Part shown: piece after piece, positions 18,096 to 26,816 of the stretch
Numbering within the stretch: the stretch's first letter is position 1
Layout: the number at the start of each line of letters is the position of its first letter
Source of the DNA: Oligosphaera ethanolica
GTDB lineage: Bacteria; Verrucomicrobiota; Lentisphaeria; Oligosphaerales; Oligosphaeraceae
DNA: 64,000 nt
Assembly: GCF_030814695.1 (NCBI RefSeq)
Contig: NZ_JAUSVL010000001.1
Span: forward strand, 248,001 to 312,000
Reading direction: 5' to 3'
The notes under the pieces: generated by a model
Told to the model about the DNA's origin: nothing
The model's database searches: none
Seen by the model: only the letters and a program-made list of their open reading frames with translations
Program-made: the position numbers and the translations under genes

Positions 18096-18792
18096 CCGTA
18101 ATGCCTCACCCATTGATACTGGCAGTTCCAAGGAACGCCAGGGACCGTGCGGACTAATTGGCGCGGCGCACTGGGGCGAGGACTCACGGACTCATGAGGC
18201 ATGATCCCATGGATTGGACCGTGGAGACGAATTGGACCGTGGGGATTGACTCCCGACGCCTTGGACTGATTGGGGACTGATTCGACTCCTGGGAGCGCCG
18301 CCGTCCCGGCGGCAAGTATCCTGGGAGCGCCGCCGTCCCGGCGGCATTTGAGCGCTGAAAGCGCGAAGCATACCAGCCCAGGGCAAGCGACGCCGAAGGC
18401 GCGCGCCGCCCTGGGTAGCGCGCCATATTGGTCCGTGTCCCTCAGCCTCTTTGGCTTCAGTCGGCGAAGCTGACTGGAGCCAAAGAGGCAATGGAACTCA
18501 TTGATTGCGACGGCATTTTTGCGCTGTGACCCTTCGTCGCAGGTCTTTTAGGCCGCCCCTTCAGGGCTCTTTTGGGATGGGGCACCTTACCCAGGGCGGC
18601 GCGCCCTGCAGGCGCTTGCCCTGGGCTATCTTAGGCCGCGCCTTTGGCGCTGAAAACAAAAGGCCGCAGGACCGGCTGGTACCGCGCCTTTGGCGCTGAA
18701 AACAAAAGGCCGCAGGACCGGCTGGTATCGCGCCTTTGGCGCTGAAAACAAAAGGCCGCAGGACCGGCCATTATCAATGGCTGGCCGATTAC
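18096..18792. mobile_element. terminal-inverted-repeat element copy 1
   Basis: The left end is a degenerate GTAATGCCTCACCCATTGATAC and the right end is TATCAATGGCTGGCCGATTAC, an imperfect inverted pair matching the ends of the copies at 21.7, 28.7 and 45.3 kb. Inside lie GGACCGTGGGGATTGACTCC-like words, two copies of a cctgggagcgccgccgtcccggcggc-type unit (about 18285-18350), the CCCAGGGC/GCCCTGGG hairpin at 18377-18415, the 45-nt hairpin at 18445-18489, and three copies of a 46-base unit at 18638-18775. No protein gene is supported. No matching flanking duplication was found for this copy, whose left boundary is tentative. Confidence 0.6.
18638..18775. repeat. 46-bp tandem repeat, three copies
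   Basis: A unit beginning gcgcctttggcgctgaaaac and running through aaaggccgcaggaccggctggt starts at 18638, 18684 and 18730. Copies are nearly identical. A single copy of the same unit is found in the element at 28.7 kb (about 29094-29135), so the triplication is local to this element. Confidence 0.85.
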
Positions 18793-18902
18793 AGAGAAAG
18801 AAATTATTGCTTTTATTTTCACTTGAAAAGTATTTTTATTGCATTAAAATGGCATTTAGTTTCTCTTAAGGCAATAAAAACATACACAGATTGGAGGCCA
18901 CG

Positions 18903-19613
18903 ATGCGAAGGACAATCCCCCCCTGTTTCACTCTGATTGAGCTCCTGGTCGTCATCGGCATCTGCAGCGTGCTGACAGCGTTGTTGTTGCCGGCGATCAG
19001 CAAAGCCGAGAACAAGGCCGATCAGCTGAACTGCAGCAGCAACCTCAAGCAGCTGGGCGCGGCTTTCCTGCTTTACGCGAGCGATTCCCGGGGACGCCTG
19101 CCACCCTACGTCAATAACAGCATCTACGGTCATGGCGGCACAAACTGGGCCCGCTACACGTTCGAGTACCACAACGACGCTCGTCTTCTGGATTGCCCGA
19201 CCAGCCCGCAGGAAGCACCCGAGGCCACCCAAGAAGGCCTGCACCTCTACGACGGCAACTACGGCTGGAATTACGACGGCACCCAGGGCAACCGCGGCAA
19301 GCTCTCCGCCCATATCGACCAACCCGCCAGCGCCTACCTGCTCTTCGATAGCGGCGATCCCTGCGTCATTTACGGAGCCAATAATTGGGAAAATCTCATG
19401 GAAGAACTCGACTTGGACTGGGACAGCCGCTGCGAAGGCCCGAACCGCCATCAGGGCCGGGTCAACACCGTCTTTGTCGACGGCCATGTACAGGGACTGC
19501 TTCTAGATATCTTTCTCTCCGCGCCCTGCCCCAGCGACGAAGCGCCCTGGTATGTCGAATGGGACGGCGGCAAGCTAAAACTGGGCGTAGTGCCCTTCCC
19601 CACGCGTCATTGA
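18903..19613 (+). CDS. pseudopilin-like protein with H-x9-DG motif
   Basis: 236 residues. The N-terminus [29 protein letters not shown] is a type IV pilin/type II secretion prepilin leader and hydrophobic helix. The C-terminal part carries HQGRVNTVFVDGHV, the H-x9-DG processing-associated motif found in this large family of Lentisphaerota and Planctomycetota. The likely role is an exported or membrane-anchored pseudopilin; its partner is unknown. I chose the ATG at 18903 because GGAGG is 5 bases ahead; a TTG at 18891 is open too. Unlike the others in this window, the helix is IGICSVLTALLLPAISKAENKA rather than the near-invariant [19 protein letters not shown]. Convergent with the next pseudopilin gene. 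Confidence 0.85.
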   Translation: MRRTIPPCFTLIELLVVIGICSVLTALLLPAISKAENKADQLNCSSNLKQLGAAFLLYASDSRGRLPPYVNNSIYGHGGTNWARYTFEYHNDARLLDCPTSPQEAPEATQEGLHLYDGNYGWNYDGTQGNRGKLSAHIDQPASAYLLFDSGDPCVIYGANNWENLMEELDLDWDSRCEGPNRHQGRVNTVFVDGHVQGLLLDIFLSAPCPSDEAPWYVEWDGGKLKLGVVPFPTRH

Positions 19614-19687
19614 CCAGAGCCCCTTGGTCGCTGCAGCAGTCATGTTCTGGTCACAGCTAGCCGTCGCCGTTGGCCAGCTGACGTGCA

Positions 19688-20500
19688 TCACTGGTAGCTC
19701 AGGCCCGGCCAGGCGCCATTGCCGCTGGAGCCGGCCGCCGCCGAAGCGCCATAGCCGCCGAAGGGCATGTAGGTCTTATAGAGCTTCCCGACTTCCGAGA
19801 CCGGCCAGGCAACGCCGTCCGCCAGCTCATGCCCGTTCTGCGCCATACGCAGATGACAAGCTATCTCGCCGACATGGCCATCCAGATAAGCCGCTGAACA
19901 ACGCCCGTTGTGCCGGAAAACCAAACCGCCCATACTCCCGGCCAGAGGCTTGACCACCGGCGTCACCACCTCGCCCAATCCTGGATGCTGCTGCCAGTCG
20001 GCAAAGGTCAGCAACTCCGCTGGACTGCGCGGAAAATCACTCAGCAGATACCAGAACGCCTGGGGGCCCACGCTGGTCGCCCGAGCACTGCAGGACAGCA
20101 CATTCTCATTGCAGCCAATGCTGACCCGCACGCCGCCAAAGGCGTCTATCTTCCCCACCCGGCCAAGACTGGCCGTCTCGCCGTCAGCCGGACAGCGCCC
20201 AAGCTGATCAGCCAGCACCCCGCTGCCTAAATAGGCGACAATCCCTCGCGAGCTGTCCAGATAAGCCAATGAATCCACCAGGTAGTCCGCGTTGTCATTG
20301 CTGTACATCTGCGAGCCCAACGCGTACTGCTTGTGCAGATTCTTGCAGGCGATGGCGCCGGCTTTCGCCCGGGCCTTGCTCAAGGCAGGCAGTAACATCG
20401 CCGCCAGGATGGCGATGATCGCAACCACCACCAAAAGCTCAATCAGCGTAAAGCGCCGACCACACGTTACCCTCTCAAGATTATTCTCGCGTTCTGTCAC
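19688..20500 (-). CDS. pseudopilin-like protein with H-x9-DG motif
   Basis: 270 residues. After a 15-residue basic leader comes [33 protein letters not shown], the prepilin methylation site and helix. The H-x9-DG motif [14 protein letters not shown] is near residue 205. The C-terminus ends in a Gly/Ala/Ser-rich tail ([17 protein letters not shown]). The start is a GTG at 20500, preceded by GAGAGCGAGCA; no ATG lies between it and the methylation motif. It is divergent from the araC-type gene at 20849, which may control it, and convergent with the pseudopilin gene at 18903. Confidence 0.85.
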   Translation of the reverse strand: MTERENNLERVTCGRRFTLIELLVVVAIIAILAAMLLPALSKARAKAGAIACKNLHKQYALGSQMYSNDNADYLVDSLAYLDSSRGIVAYLGSGVLADQLGRCPADGETASLGRVGKIDAFGGVRVSIGCNENVLSCSARATSVGPQAFWYLLSDFPRSPAELLTFADWQQHPGLGEVVTPVVKPLAGSMGGLVFRHNGRCSAAYLDGHVGEIACHLRMAQNGHELADGVAWPVSEVGKLYKTYMPFGGYGASAAAGSSGNGAWPGLSYQ

Positions 20501-20848
20501 TGCTCGCTCTCACTGCATGGTTTGATCACCTGGCTTGCGGCGTTGCGCCGCAGGCGCCTTCGCGCCAGCGTCTACAGCAGATAACATGCCAGCAGGACCT
20601 GAGCAGGACCGCAAAGTCTGAGCTCACCACCAGACGGCAGCACCGCACCAGCCGTGGGCAACACCTGCACCCAGCACGGCCACATCAGGCCAAAGGCAAA
20701 ATGGAAACCAGGCGCCACGCTGGCACTCCCCTCTTCCGCCCCCCTGGCAACAATAGTTGCCGCCAATCGATGGCGATTCATAAACATACACTATACTATT
20801 TGGCACCCATTGAAACATGTATGGAAAAGCGCAAAGACATACACATTC
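20501..20848. promoter_or_regulatory. divergent control region between a pseudopilin and an AraC regulator
   Basis: A 348-base gap between divergent genes. The last 70 bases before the araC start are AT-rich and contain AAACATACA at 20783 and GACATACACATTCATGACT at 20836. The second word overlaps the proposed start and is close to AACATACATATTTATGACT at 40596, upstream of the glycyl radical enzyme gene. They may be binding sites or promoter elements; this is a visual match only. Confidence 0.4.
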
Positions 20849-21664
20849 ATGACTGCACGGCATCAACGCTTCACTGTCTTGAAACAGGTGAACAATCTGT
20901 TCATGCTCGACATCGACCACGTCGAGCTGCTCGCGCATGATTTTCACCAGACGCTGGTGCATCCTCGCAATATCCTCTCCTTCGCCCTTGAAGCCAGCCC
21001 AGGCGACTTCTACGGCGACCTGACGCACGGCAAGAGCTTAGACGTCCGTCCCGGGCATCTCTATTTCCTCCCCACCGGCAACACCCTGCACTTTACACGT
21101 AGCCTTTCCACGCTGACCGTCACCCTGCACTTCGGGCTGTCGCTGCTGCCCGGCGTCGATCTGTATTCAGCCGCAGATCCCTGTCTGATGGAATACGCTC
21201 CAGATGCCGTCGAACGCATGCGCGCCTGCCTCGAGATGCCCCCTGCCACGGCGGCTCTGCAGATTCGCGCGGAAGTCTTCCGCTTCTGCGCCCGCCATCC
21301 GCCAGTCCGCATGAGTATGAGCGAGGCGATGCCAGACGCCTATCTCAAGGTCCTTGACCACATTCGCAACCACTGCGACGCCAAAATGACCGTGCGCGAT
21401 TTGGCCAAACTCATTGACATGCGCCAAGATGTCTTTTCCCGGTCCTTCAAACGCGCCGTCGGCCAGTCGCCGCACGCGCTAATCCGCCAGACCCTGCTCC
21501 GCCAGATCGTGGACTACCTCTACAGCGATCTCACTCTAAAGGAAATAGCCACCAAAATGCGTTTCTGCTCCGAATTCTACCTGTCGCGCTATTTCAGCCA
21601 GCACTTCGGCATTTCACCCCGGGAATTCCGCACCAACATCGCACCAGTGCGGAAAATGCTGTGA
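20849..21664 (+). CDS. AraC-family transcriptional regulator
   Basis: 271 residues from the ATG at 20849. The N-terminal half should be a cupin-type sensor (SLDVRPGHLYFLPTGNTLHF). The C-terminal 100 residues form the double helix-turn-helix of AraC/XylS: VRDLAKLIDMRQDVFSRSFKRAVGQSP and LTLKEIATKMRFCSEFYLSRYFSQHFGISPREFR, with the usual hydrophobic and Gly-x-S-P spacing. The frame extends upstream to 20654, but those codons cover the likely promoter and have no family character. No clear Shine-Dalgarno sequence is seen. Such regulators commonly activate sugar-use genes; the target is unknown. Confidence 0.85.
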   Translation: MTARHQRFTVLKQVNNLFMLDIDHVELLAHDFHQTLVHPRNILSFALEASPGDFYGDLTHGKSLDVRPGHLYFLPTGNTLHFTRSLSTLTVTLHFGLSLLPGVDLYSAADPCLMEYAPDAVERMRACLEMPPATAALQIRAEVFRFCARHPPVRMSMSEAMPDAYLKVLDHIRNHCDAKMTVRDLAKLIDMRQDVFSRSFKRAVGQSPHALIRQTLLRQIVDYLYSDLTLKEIATKMRFCSEFYLSRYFSQHFGISPREFRTNIAPVRKML

Positions 21665-22233
21665 AGCAAGACGCAGGCACGGCGCCGTAGCGACGAATCG
21701 CTCACGTAATCGGTCACCCATTGATAATTGAGCCCTAGAGCAACAGGCGGCCCTAGGCGCGCCCGTCTCCCTGCCGTGGTGCGGGCTTTCAGCCCGCGCC
21801 GTCGCCAGAGGCCAGCGGGCGTCCACTCGCGCGCCCGGCATCCCAGGCCGCGAAGCGGCAGAAGCGCTGAAAGCGCGGACTAAGATAGCCCAGGGCAAGC
21901 GACGCCGAAGGCGGAGCGTCGCCCTGGGTAGCGCGCCTTCGGCGCTCGTGTTCCGCGGCCTCTTTGGCTTCAGTCGGCGAAGCTGACTGGAGCCAAAGAG
22001 GCAATGGAACTCATTGATTGCTGCGGCAATTTTGCGCTGTGACCCTTCGTCGCAGGTCTTTTAGGCCGCCCCTTCAGGGCTCTTTTGGGATGGGGCACCT
22101 TACCCAGGGCGACGCGCCCTGCGGGCGCTTGCCCTGGGCTATCTTAGGGCGCACCTTCGGTGCTCAAAACCTCGGCGAATGATCTTGTGCATGGTTACCA
22201 ATCAACTCATCGCCGGCGATTGCCGCATGCTAT

Positions 22234-24390
22234 CCCATCTTTCTCACTTTTGCCCCTTTTTGAGGCTAAGCAGGCACAACAAAATTTTCACATCTCCCCC
22301 TTGAGTCATGAATGAACGGGGCGTTCAGTCCTCACCAGCCGGCGACGACTCCACGACCACTTTCCGTACTGGCAGCGCGCTCACGTCTATGCCGAGAGCG
22401 CTGTAGATCATTTTCTGCCTTTCGTCGGGCTTTCCTGGGCGCCGGACGTGATATTTCCTTCCATTGCGGCAAGGAAGGTTGATGGTCGAGTAGCAATGGG
22501 TCTGCAGCAGCCTGCGGACTTCCTGGTACGTGCAGTCCACGCCAGCCAGCTTCAGGGAATACTCTATCCAACGCAATAGGTGATAGGCGAGCACGGTGAT
22601 CCAGATGTGTGCATCGCACCGGTCTTCTTTCCAGTGATAAAACGGACGTAACCCCAGTTCCCCCTTGAGGAGGTGGAAGGCCGTTTCAACCCGCGTCAGC
22701 ATGATGTAGATGAGCCATATTTCGTCATTTGACAGGTCTTTGCGGCTTGTCCTCAGGTGATAGCATCCATGCAGGCTGGCGTCTTCCTGGTATTTATCCT
22801 CGTCCCTGGTCCAGGATAGAAGCTGCTGATCATCATTGTATCTGACGGCATAAAACTTGGAGGCTCTGGTATATCGCGACGCTATTTTCCCAATGCACCT
22901 GTCCACGTTTGCCCGCCCTCCGCTGCTGTCCAAGTGCAGTTTCCCGTCCTTCTTCTCAATTCTTCCGGCCAGCTTTCGCAGCGCCTCAAGGTATCGTTCT
23001 TCCGTCTTGCTGACTATCGCGTCTTCTTTTGCCTTTCGGTCTTCGCTTCGGCAAAGCAGGACAACCTCCCCCTCGCCCCATATGCGCTTCACGAAGACCG
23101 GCTTTTTGTCGTCGCGCCCCTTGACGGTTTGGAAGGCCTTCCGCCGCTTGAAGTCCTCGGCAAAATTCTGGCGTGTCGTTCGTTTGCCATTCACCACATA
23201 GTCGTAGTTGTTCTCCAGCAGGGTCTTGAGGTTGGCTTGAGTGGCAATGCCGCCATCCAACACCACGGTCGGACGTCTTGTGTCACCAGTCTCCCTTTGC
23301 AGCGAAGACACGATGTCCAGAATGGTCTTGCTATCACTGGTGTTTCCGGGAAAGACCTTGTGCACGACAGGAAAACCCTCCGCGTTGAGGACAAGACCAA
23401 CCGAAAGCAAGGGACAGTCCGTTCGCTTCTCCTTGCTGTTGGCACTTCGCTTGGCCTTGGGATTTTCCGTGCAGCCGCCCTCAAAATAGCTATTGGTCAG
23501 GTCATACAGAAAAATTGTGTTTCCCAAGTTGAACAGGTTTTCCTCGCGCGCCCGCAAGTGCCTGGTGAGCTCAACACTATGCTCAAGCAGATCATCGCCA
23601 GCTCTGTAGAAAATTTCCTTGCCGTAAAAGCCAAACGTGTCATTGAGAAGTTCGTCCATGGCCACGGTCTGCAGCCACGACGGAAGTTCGTGCTCGCTGC
23701 ATGGCTCGACAAGGCGGTTGAAAACGCATGCCTGCGCGGCGTGTATGCGTCGGGCTGGCATGCCTCGCGACGCAAGGAAGTCCGACAGGCCAAGGCTTTC
23801 CCACGCCCGCTTGAGCGGCAGCAGAACGCCAATCTGCCTGGTGTCCTCGTGGCTGACCTCATCAAGAAGTACGCCGTCGGCGATGCCGCCGACCGGTACA
23901 TTCCTTGTGACGCTGCTCCTGACAAGATCAAGCTTGCCTTCGGATTTCATCTTGTCAATGATCAGGTCCGACCAGGACGCCACTTCTGGCTTCATTGGCA
24001 GAAGCGACTGCTGACCGGAAACAATGGCTTCGATGTTATGGGCGATCTCGCGACGGAACACGTCGGGTATGACGCATCCCCCAAGAGACAAGAGAACCTG
24101 CTGGCGCACCTTGCCGTCAAGTCCGCGACTACCGCGGACCAACTGAAGAAGGAGAGTGCCGTTGGTGCTTGTCTTTTCGCGAAAATACATTTTGTGCCTT
24201 TGCAGTGAAGGTTTCTAGTATGTATTAGCAAATAGACTAGCAATAAGATTAAAAAGTTCAAGCGATAACAGCACATTAAAAAGGCACAACAAAAGCGTTT
24301 CCGCCTACCCCTACGCACAGCGTCGTCGGGCCGGAGGTCGGTCTCACGCAGGAAAACTTTTTTTGAATAAAATCAAGTGAGAAAGATGGG
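22234..24390 (-). mobile_element. complete IS1634-like insertion sequence
   Basis: 2157 bp bounded by a perfect 16-base terminal inverted repeat, CCCATCTTTCTCACTT at 22234-22249 and its complement at 24375-24390. The 4 bases CTAT (or 5, GCTAT, if one end base is shared) are duplicated at the insertion point (22230-22233 and 24391-24394). The related element at 45.3 kb reads gcatgctatgtgaagagc without the insertion, which confirms both ends. One intact transposase gene fills most of the IS. Confidence 0.92.
22325..24190 (-). CDS. IS1634-family transposase
   Basis: 621 residues, apparently intact. DDE transposase of the IS1634/IS4 group: FLYDLTNSYFEGG near residue 230 gives the first Asp region, VVLDGGIATQANL near 310 the second, and LTRVETAFHLLKGELGLRPFYHWKEDR near 515 contains the Y-x2-R-like/Glu signature with a following HIWITVLAYHLLR. 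The start ATG at 24190 has AAAGG 6 bases ahead. Lies inside perfect terminal inverted repeats, so it is likely a recent and possibly active insertion. It catalyses movement of its own element. Confidence 0.93.
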   Translation of the reverse strand: MYFREKTSTNGTLLLQLVRGSRGLDGKVRQQVLLSLGGCVIPDVFRREIAHNIEAIVSGQQSLLPMKPEVASWSDLIIDKMKSEGKLDLVRSSVTRNVPVGGIADGVLLDEVSHEDTRQIGVLLPLKRAWESLGLSDFLASRGMPARRIHAAQACVFNRLVEPCSEHELPSWLQTVAMDELLNDTFGFYGKEIFYRAGDDLLEHSVELTRHLRAREENLFNLGNTIFLYDLTNSYFEGGCTENPKAKRSANSKEKRTDCPLLSVGLVLNAEGFPVVHKVFPGNTSDSKTILDIVSSLQRETGDTRRPTVVLDGGIATQANLKTLLENNYDYVVNGKRTTRQNFAEDFKRRKAFQTVKGRDDKKPVFVKRIWGEGEVVLLCRSEDRKAKEDAIVSKTEERYLEALRKLAGRIEKKDGKLHLDSSGGRANVDRCIGKIASRYTRASKFYAVRYNDDQQLLSWTRDEDKYQEDASLHGCYHLRTSRKDLSNDEIWLIYIMLTRVETAFHLLKGELGLRPFYHWKEDRCDAHIWITVLAYHLLRWIEYSLKLAGVDCTYQEVRRLLQTHCYSTINLPCRNGRKYHVRRPGKPDERQKMIYSALGIDVSALPVRKVVVESSPAGED

Positions 24391-24394
24391 CTAT

Positions 24395-24551
24395 GTGAAG
24401 AGCATTGCTCCTATGAAACCCGCTGCCGCAAAGATCGGCGAAAATCAGGGTCGGATGGCTGGGCGGCGGTTGGCCGTGGGTTTCCTGCAAATTGTCCCAG
24501 CGAAGCGCCGGGGTGTACACTGACCGATTACTCGCTCACGCTGGCGCCCTG
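24395..24551. repeat. dispersed 'tail' repeat copy (right part of element 2)
   Basis: The stretch cctatgaaacccgctgccgcaaagatcgg... through tttcctgcaaattgtcccag and gcgccggggtgtacac is one of at least six copies in the window: also about 45745-45850, 45852-45976 and 62623-62746, and inverted at 32887-33003 and 33206-33332. It ends in the terminal repeat CACTGACCGATTAC. It can be read as a short open frame, but that frame is not preserved as a gene. Confidence 0.8.
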
Positions 24552-25091
24552 TCAGTCGCCCTCGGCGACATGCGTGGACAGCTCTTTCTCCAGAAGCCAC
24601 TCGCCACTCATGCGCCGAAAGCTATACACGGATTTCTCCAACTTGCCAGGCGTGCCGCGATCGTAGGTAGTCACGATCGCACTGTCACCATCGACGACAA
24701 TGGCCTCAAAGCGCGCACTGGCGTGGGCGCGCTTGGCCCACGCCTGACGTATGGCCAGAAACGCCTGAAGCTCGGCGCTCTCCGTGGCCGTGAGATCGCC
24801 ACGACGCATGGCAGCAACCCTCGCCGCGAGTTTGTCCAGCTTGGCGCGGTCGACGACCTGGCCATCCACGCCATGCAACTCGGCCAACGGGGCCAGCATC
24901 GCCACCAATGACGCGTAATCAGACGCCATCATGTGCTCGTAACCACGCAGGACCTGACGCCGCAACACATCTGCCTCCGTCGGCGCCACTATCCGACACG
25001 ACGCCAACAGCAACAACAACAGCGCCAACGACGGCGCCAGCCCGAAAAGGCCCGCCCGAGAACGAGTAGATAAACAACGGCTTGTGTGCAT
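24552..25091 (-). CDS. small lipoprotein, unknown function
   Basis: 179 residues from the ATG at 25091, which has AGGAGG 8 bases ahead. The N-terminus has a basic region, a long Leu-rich helix and the lipobox LLAS-C (residues about 30-33), so it should be a lipid-anchored envelope protein. The C-terminal half ends in AIVVDGDSAIVTTYDRG and YSFRRMSGEWLLEKE, a pattern like the NTF2-like/DUF4878 fold of small lipoproteins, which is only a suggestion. An in-frame start at 25130 exists but lacks a ribosome site. It ends 20 bases from the right border of the element next to it. Confidence 0.7.
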   Translation of the reverse strand: MHTSRCLSTRSRAGLFGLAPSLALLLLLLASCRIVAPTEADVLRRQVLRGYEHMMASDYASLVAMLAPLAELHGVDGQVVDRAKLDKLAARVAAMRRGDLTATESAELQAFLAIRQAWAKRAHASARFEAIVVDGDSAIVTTYDRGTPGKLEKSVYSFRRMSGEWLLEKELSTHVAEGD

Positions 25092-25247
25092 TTCTCGGCC
25101 CTCCTGGTAGTTTGGTGGATTACCACCCATGCCAGAACGACAGTTCTGGCCCCGAAAACCCGCAGTAAATAGTATAGCGCCTCACGCAACGGCTCGCCGG
25201 AGGAAAACCTGCCCAAACGAACGGGGGGCGCCTTCGTCGCGCCAGAA

Positions 25248-25291
25248 AACCACAAACGCATCAGGGCTATTGCCTTGATGCGTTTGTGGTT
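25248..25291 (-). terminator. hairpin after tRNA-Val
   Basis: Near-perfect inverted repeat AACCACAAACGCATCA / TGATGCGTTTGTGGTT with an 11-12 base centre, 5 bases beyond the CCA end of the tRNA. On the minus strand it is followed by TTTTCTGG. A long stem like this would end the tRNA transcript; the short T-run makes it a moderate call. Confidence 0.6.
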
Positions 25292-25295
25292 ATAA

Positions 25296-25372
25296 TGGTG
25301 GGCGACACAGAACTCGAATCTGTGACCTCTACCGTGTCGAGGTAGCGCTCTAACCAACTGAGCTAGTCGCCC
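25296..25372 (-). tRNA. tRNA-Val (anticodon GAC)
   Basis: 77 nt on the minus strand with encoded CCA. The acceptor GGGCGAC/GTCGCCC, D arm GCTC-GAGC, anticodon stem CTACC/GGTAG, and T arm ACAGA-TTCGAGT-TCTGT all pair. The anticodon loop reads TCGACAC, so the anticodon is GAC. Base 33, almost always U in tRNAs, is C here. Confidence 0.9.
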
Positions 25373-25427
25373 GTTTTGAACAGTGCTTACTATACCGCCG
25401 TCTGTGGCTTAAGCAAGCGTAGAATCC

Positions 25428-26816
25428 TTAATTTTCGCCTGCTTTGTCGCTTTTTTTCGCCTTGCTTTTGCCCAGAGCCGGTTCTGCCAGGTCCTCGTCT
25501 GCGAGCTGCTGGAAGAATATTTCCTGGAGCATGCCGATCATGGCCATGCGGGCTTCAAGATTGATGAGCACATCGGCGAACATATCATTGAGCGTGCGCC
25601 AGTAATCGTCCATATCGCCGGTCTGCACTTCGCGGGTGTTGCTCTTGGCAATATTGTCAACGAGGTCCTTCTCATCCTTGACCAGCTTCGACCAGAATTC
25701 CGGGAGGGTGCCCTCAATGGTGAGGCTGCGGTCTTCTTCGTAATTCAGGCGTTTGATTAGGCTGTTGAAGTTGCGACGGACAGTCGGCGTCATCTTCATG
25801 GCACCACCGACCTTCGCCCAGTCAATACGGCTGAGCACCAGATCGGCAAACTTGTCTTTTTCGCTCTCGCGTTTCTCTACCGCGGCCCGTTGCTGATCAG
25901 CCTGAGCGGCCTGACGGCTGGCATCCTGCGCCTGTTCTTCCAACCGACGATTGGCAAGGCGCTGTTCTTCGTAGCGCGACTGCCAGCTGCTGAGCTCTTT
26001 GTTGACGCGGTCGCAATCGCTTTGCAGGCGGGCCGTCGTCCGGGCCATCTCGTCACGCAGGGCCTTCTCGCGCTCAGCACGAACGCCATCGGCTTGAGAC
26101 AACTCCTGGGCCAGACGGCGCATCTCGGCCTGGACGCTCTCCAGCTTCTGCTGCGCCTGGTCTTGATCCTGCCTAAGCTGCCGGTTTTGCTTCTTCAGCT
26201 CCTGGATCTCATTGCCGGCTTCGCTCTGCTTGGCGCGGAGTTTTTCCGCCTCGGCGGCGAGTTGTGCGGCCTTGCGGCTCAGCTCCTCGCGCTCATTCTC
26301 GACGTCCTTGAGCTTCGTCAGCAGCTGCGCATTGCCCTGGGAATCGTCAAGTATCTTTGCGGCCTGCTCTTTACTGAACTTCAGGGGACTGAAGCAGAGA
26401 AGAATGCGCCACTTGTCCAAGTCATCAACGACGAAGTACTCGGCGAATTTCGCGTCAGGCAGGACGTAGTCGTCTTCGCCAAGCTTCTCGGCCTCGCGAT
26501 ATGCCTTGTACTCATCAGAGTGAAAATAGTTCTCCAGCGAGCCGTGCAGCACTTCGTGCACGGGATACCAGGAAGCAAAAACGCCGTTGCACCAGCTGTC
26601 AGAAAACTCGGCTTTTTGCGCTTCGCGGAAGATCAACTTCTCGATGCGCTCGCGCTTGTTGGGCTCGAGGCGATGACCGCCAATTGTGCAGAGCTTCGCC
26701 AGAGGGGCATTAGCCTGGACGTAATTCCGCAGACTCGACCAAGGCAGCTCGGCGAGCATCTTGGTGAACACATCGGCGAGATTCACGCCCGGTATTTTTT
26801 CGTTATTGCCCAACAT
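25428..26816 (-). CDS. coiled-coil protein, unknown function
   Basis: 462 residues, no signal peptide. Three parts can be seen: an N-terminal globular region (1-165, with DSWCNGVFASWYPVHEVLHGSLENYF), a long coiled coil at about residues 170-335 (heptads rich in Glu, Lys, Gln, Leu), and a C-terminal helical region ending in a basic tail (GKSKAKKSDKAGEN). I do not recognise the family. The coding start overlaps the end of the upstream 117-residue gene by 14 bases, so the two are co-translated. It is bracketed by tRNA-Val and tRNA-Cys. A scaffold or complex-forming role is an inference from the coiled coil. Confidence 0.72.
   Translation of the reverse strand: MLGNNEKIPGVNLADVFTKMLAELPWSSLRNYVQANAPLAKLCTIGGHRLEPNKRERIEKLIFREAQKAEFSDSWCNGVFASWYPVHEVLHGSLENYFHSDEYKAYREAEKLGEDDYVLPDAKFAEYFVVDDLDKWRILLCFSPLKFSKEQAAKILDDSQGNAQLLTKLKDVENEREELSRKAAQLAAEAEKLRAKQSEAGNEIQELKKQNRQLRQDQDQAQQKLESVQAEMRRLAQELSQADGVRAEREKALRDEMARTTARLQSDCDRVNKELSSWQSRYEEQRLANRRLEEQAQDASRQAAQADQQRAAVEKRESEKDKFADLVLSRIDWAKVGGAMKMTPTVRRNFNSLIKRLNYEEDRSLTIEGTLPEFWSKLVKDEKDLVDNIAKSNTREVQTGDMDDYWRTLNDMFADVLINLEARMAMIGMLQEIFFQQLADEDLAEPALGKSKAKKSDKAGEN

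Larger units (their letters stand above)
21706..24531. mobile_element. terminal-inverted-repeat element copy 2, interrupted by an IS
   Basis: The left end GTAATCGGTCACCCATTGATA starts at 21706 and the right end GTGTACACTGACCGATTAC stops at 24531. The flanks carry the same 8-base word TCGCTCAC directly outside both ends (21698-21705 and 24532-24539; 9 bases if the G at the left end is counted), a target-site duplication. Inside are the 40-nt hairpin (21889-21928) and the 45-nt hairpin (21958-22002). The IS at 22234-24390 splits it; without it the element is about 665 bp, near the 694 bp of the copy at 45.3 kb. Confidence 0.8.

Noticed and set aside
18184..18491. Short open frames in the element copies (for example ASPTEAKEA-type peptides)
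   Set aside because: They recur only because the DNA repeat recurs; the covarying hairpin explains the conservation better than coding, and frames are broken between copies.
20654..20848. Upstream extension of the AraC-type gene
   Set aside because: These codons cover AT-rich, promoter-like DNA and give a sequence unlike AraC N-termini.
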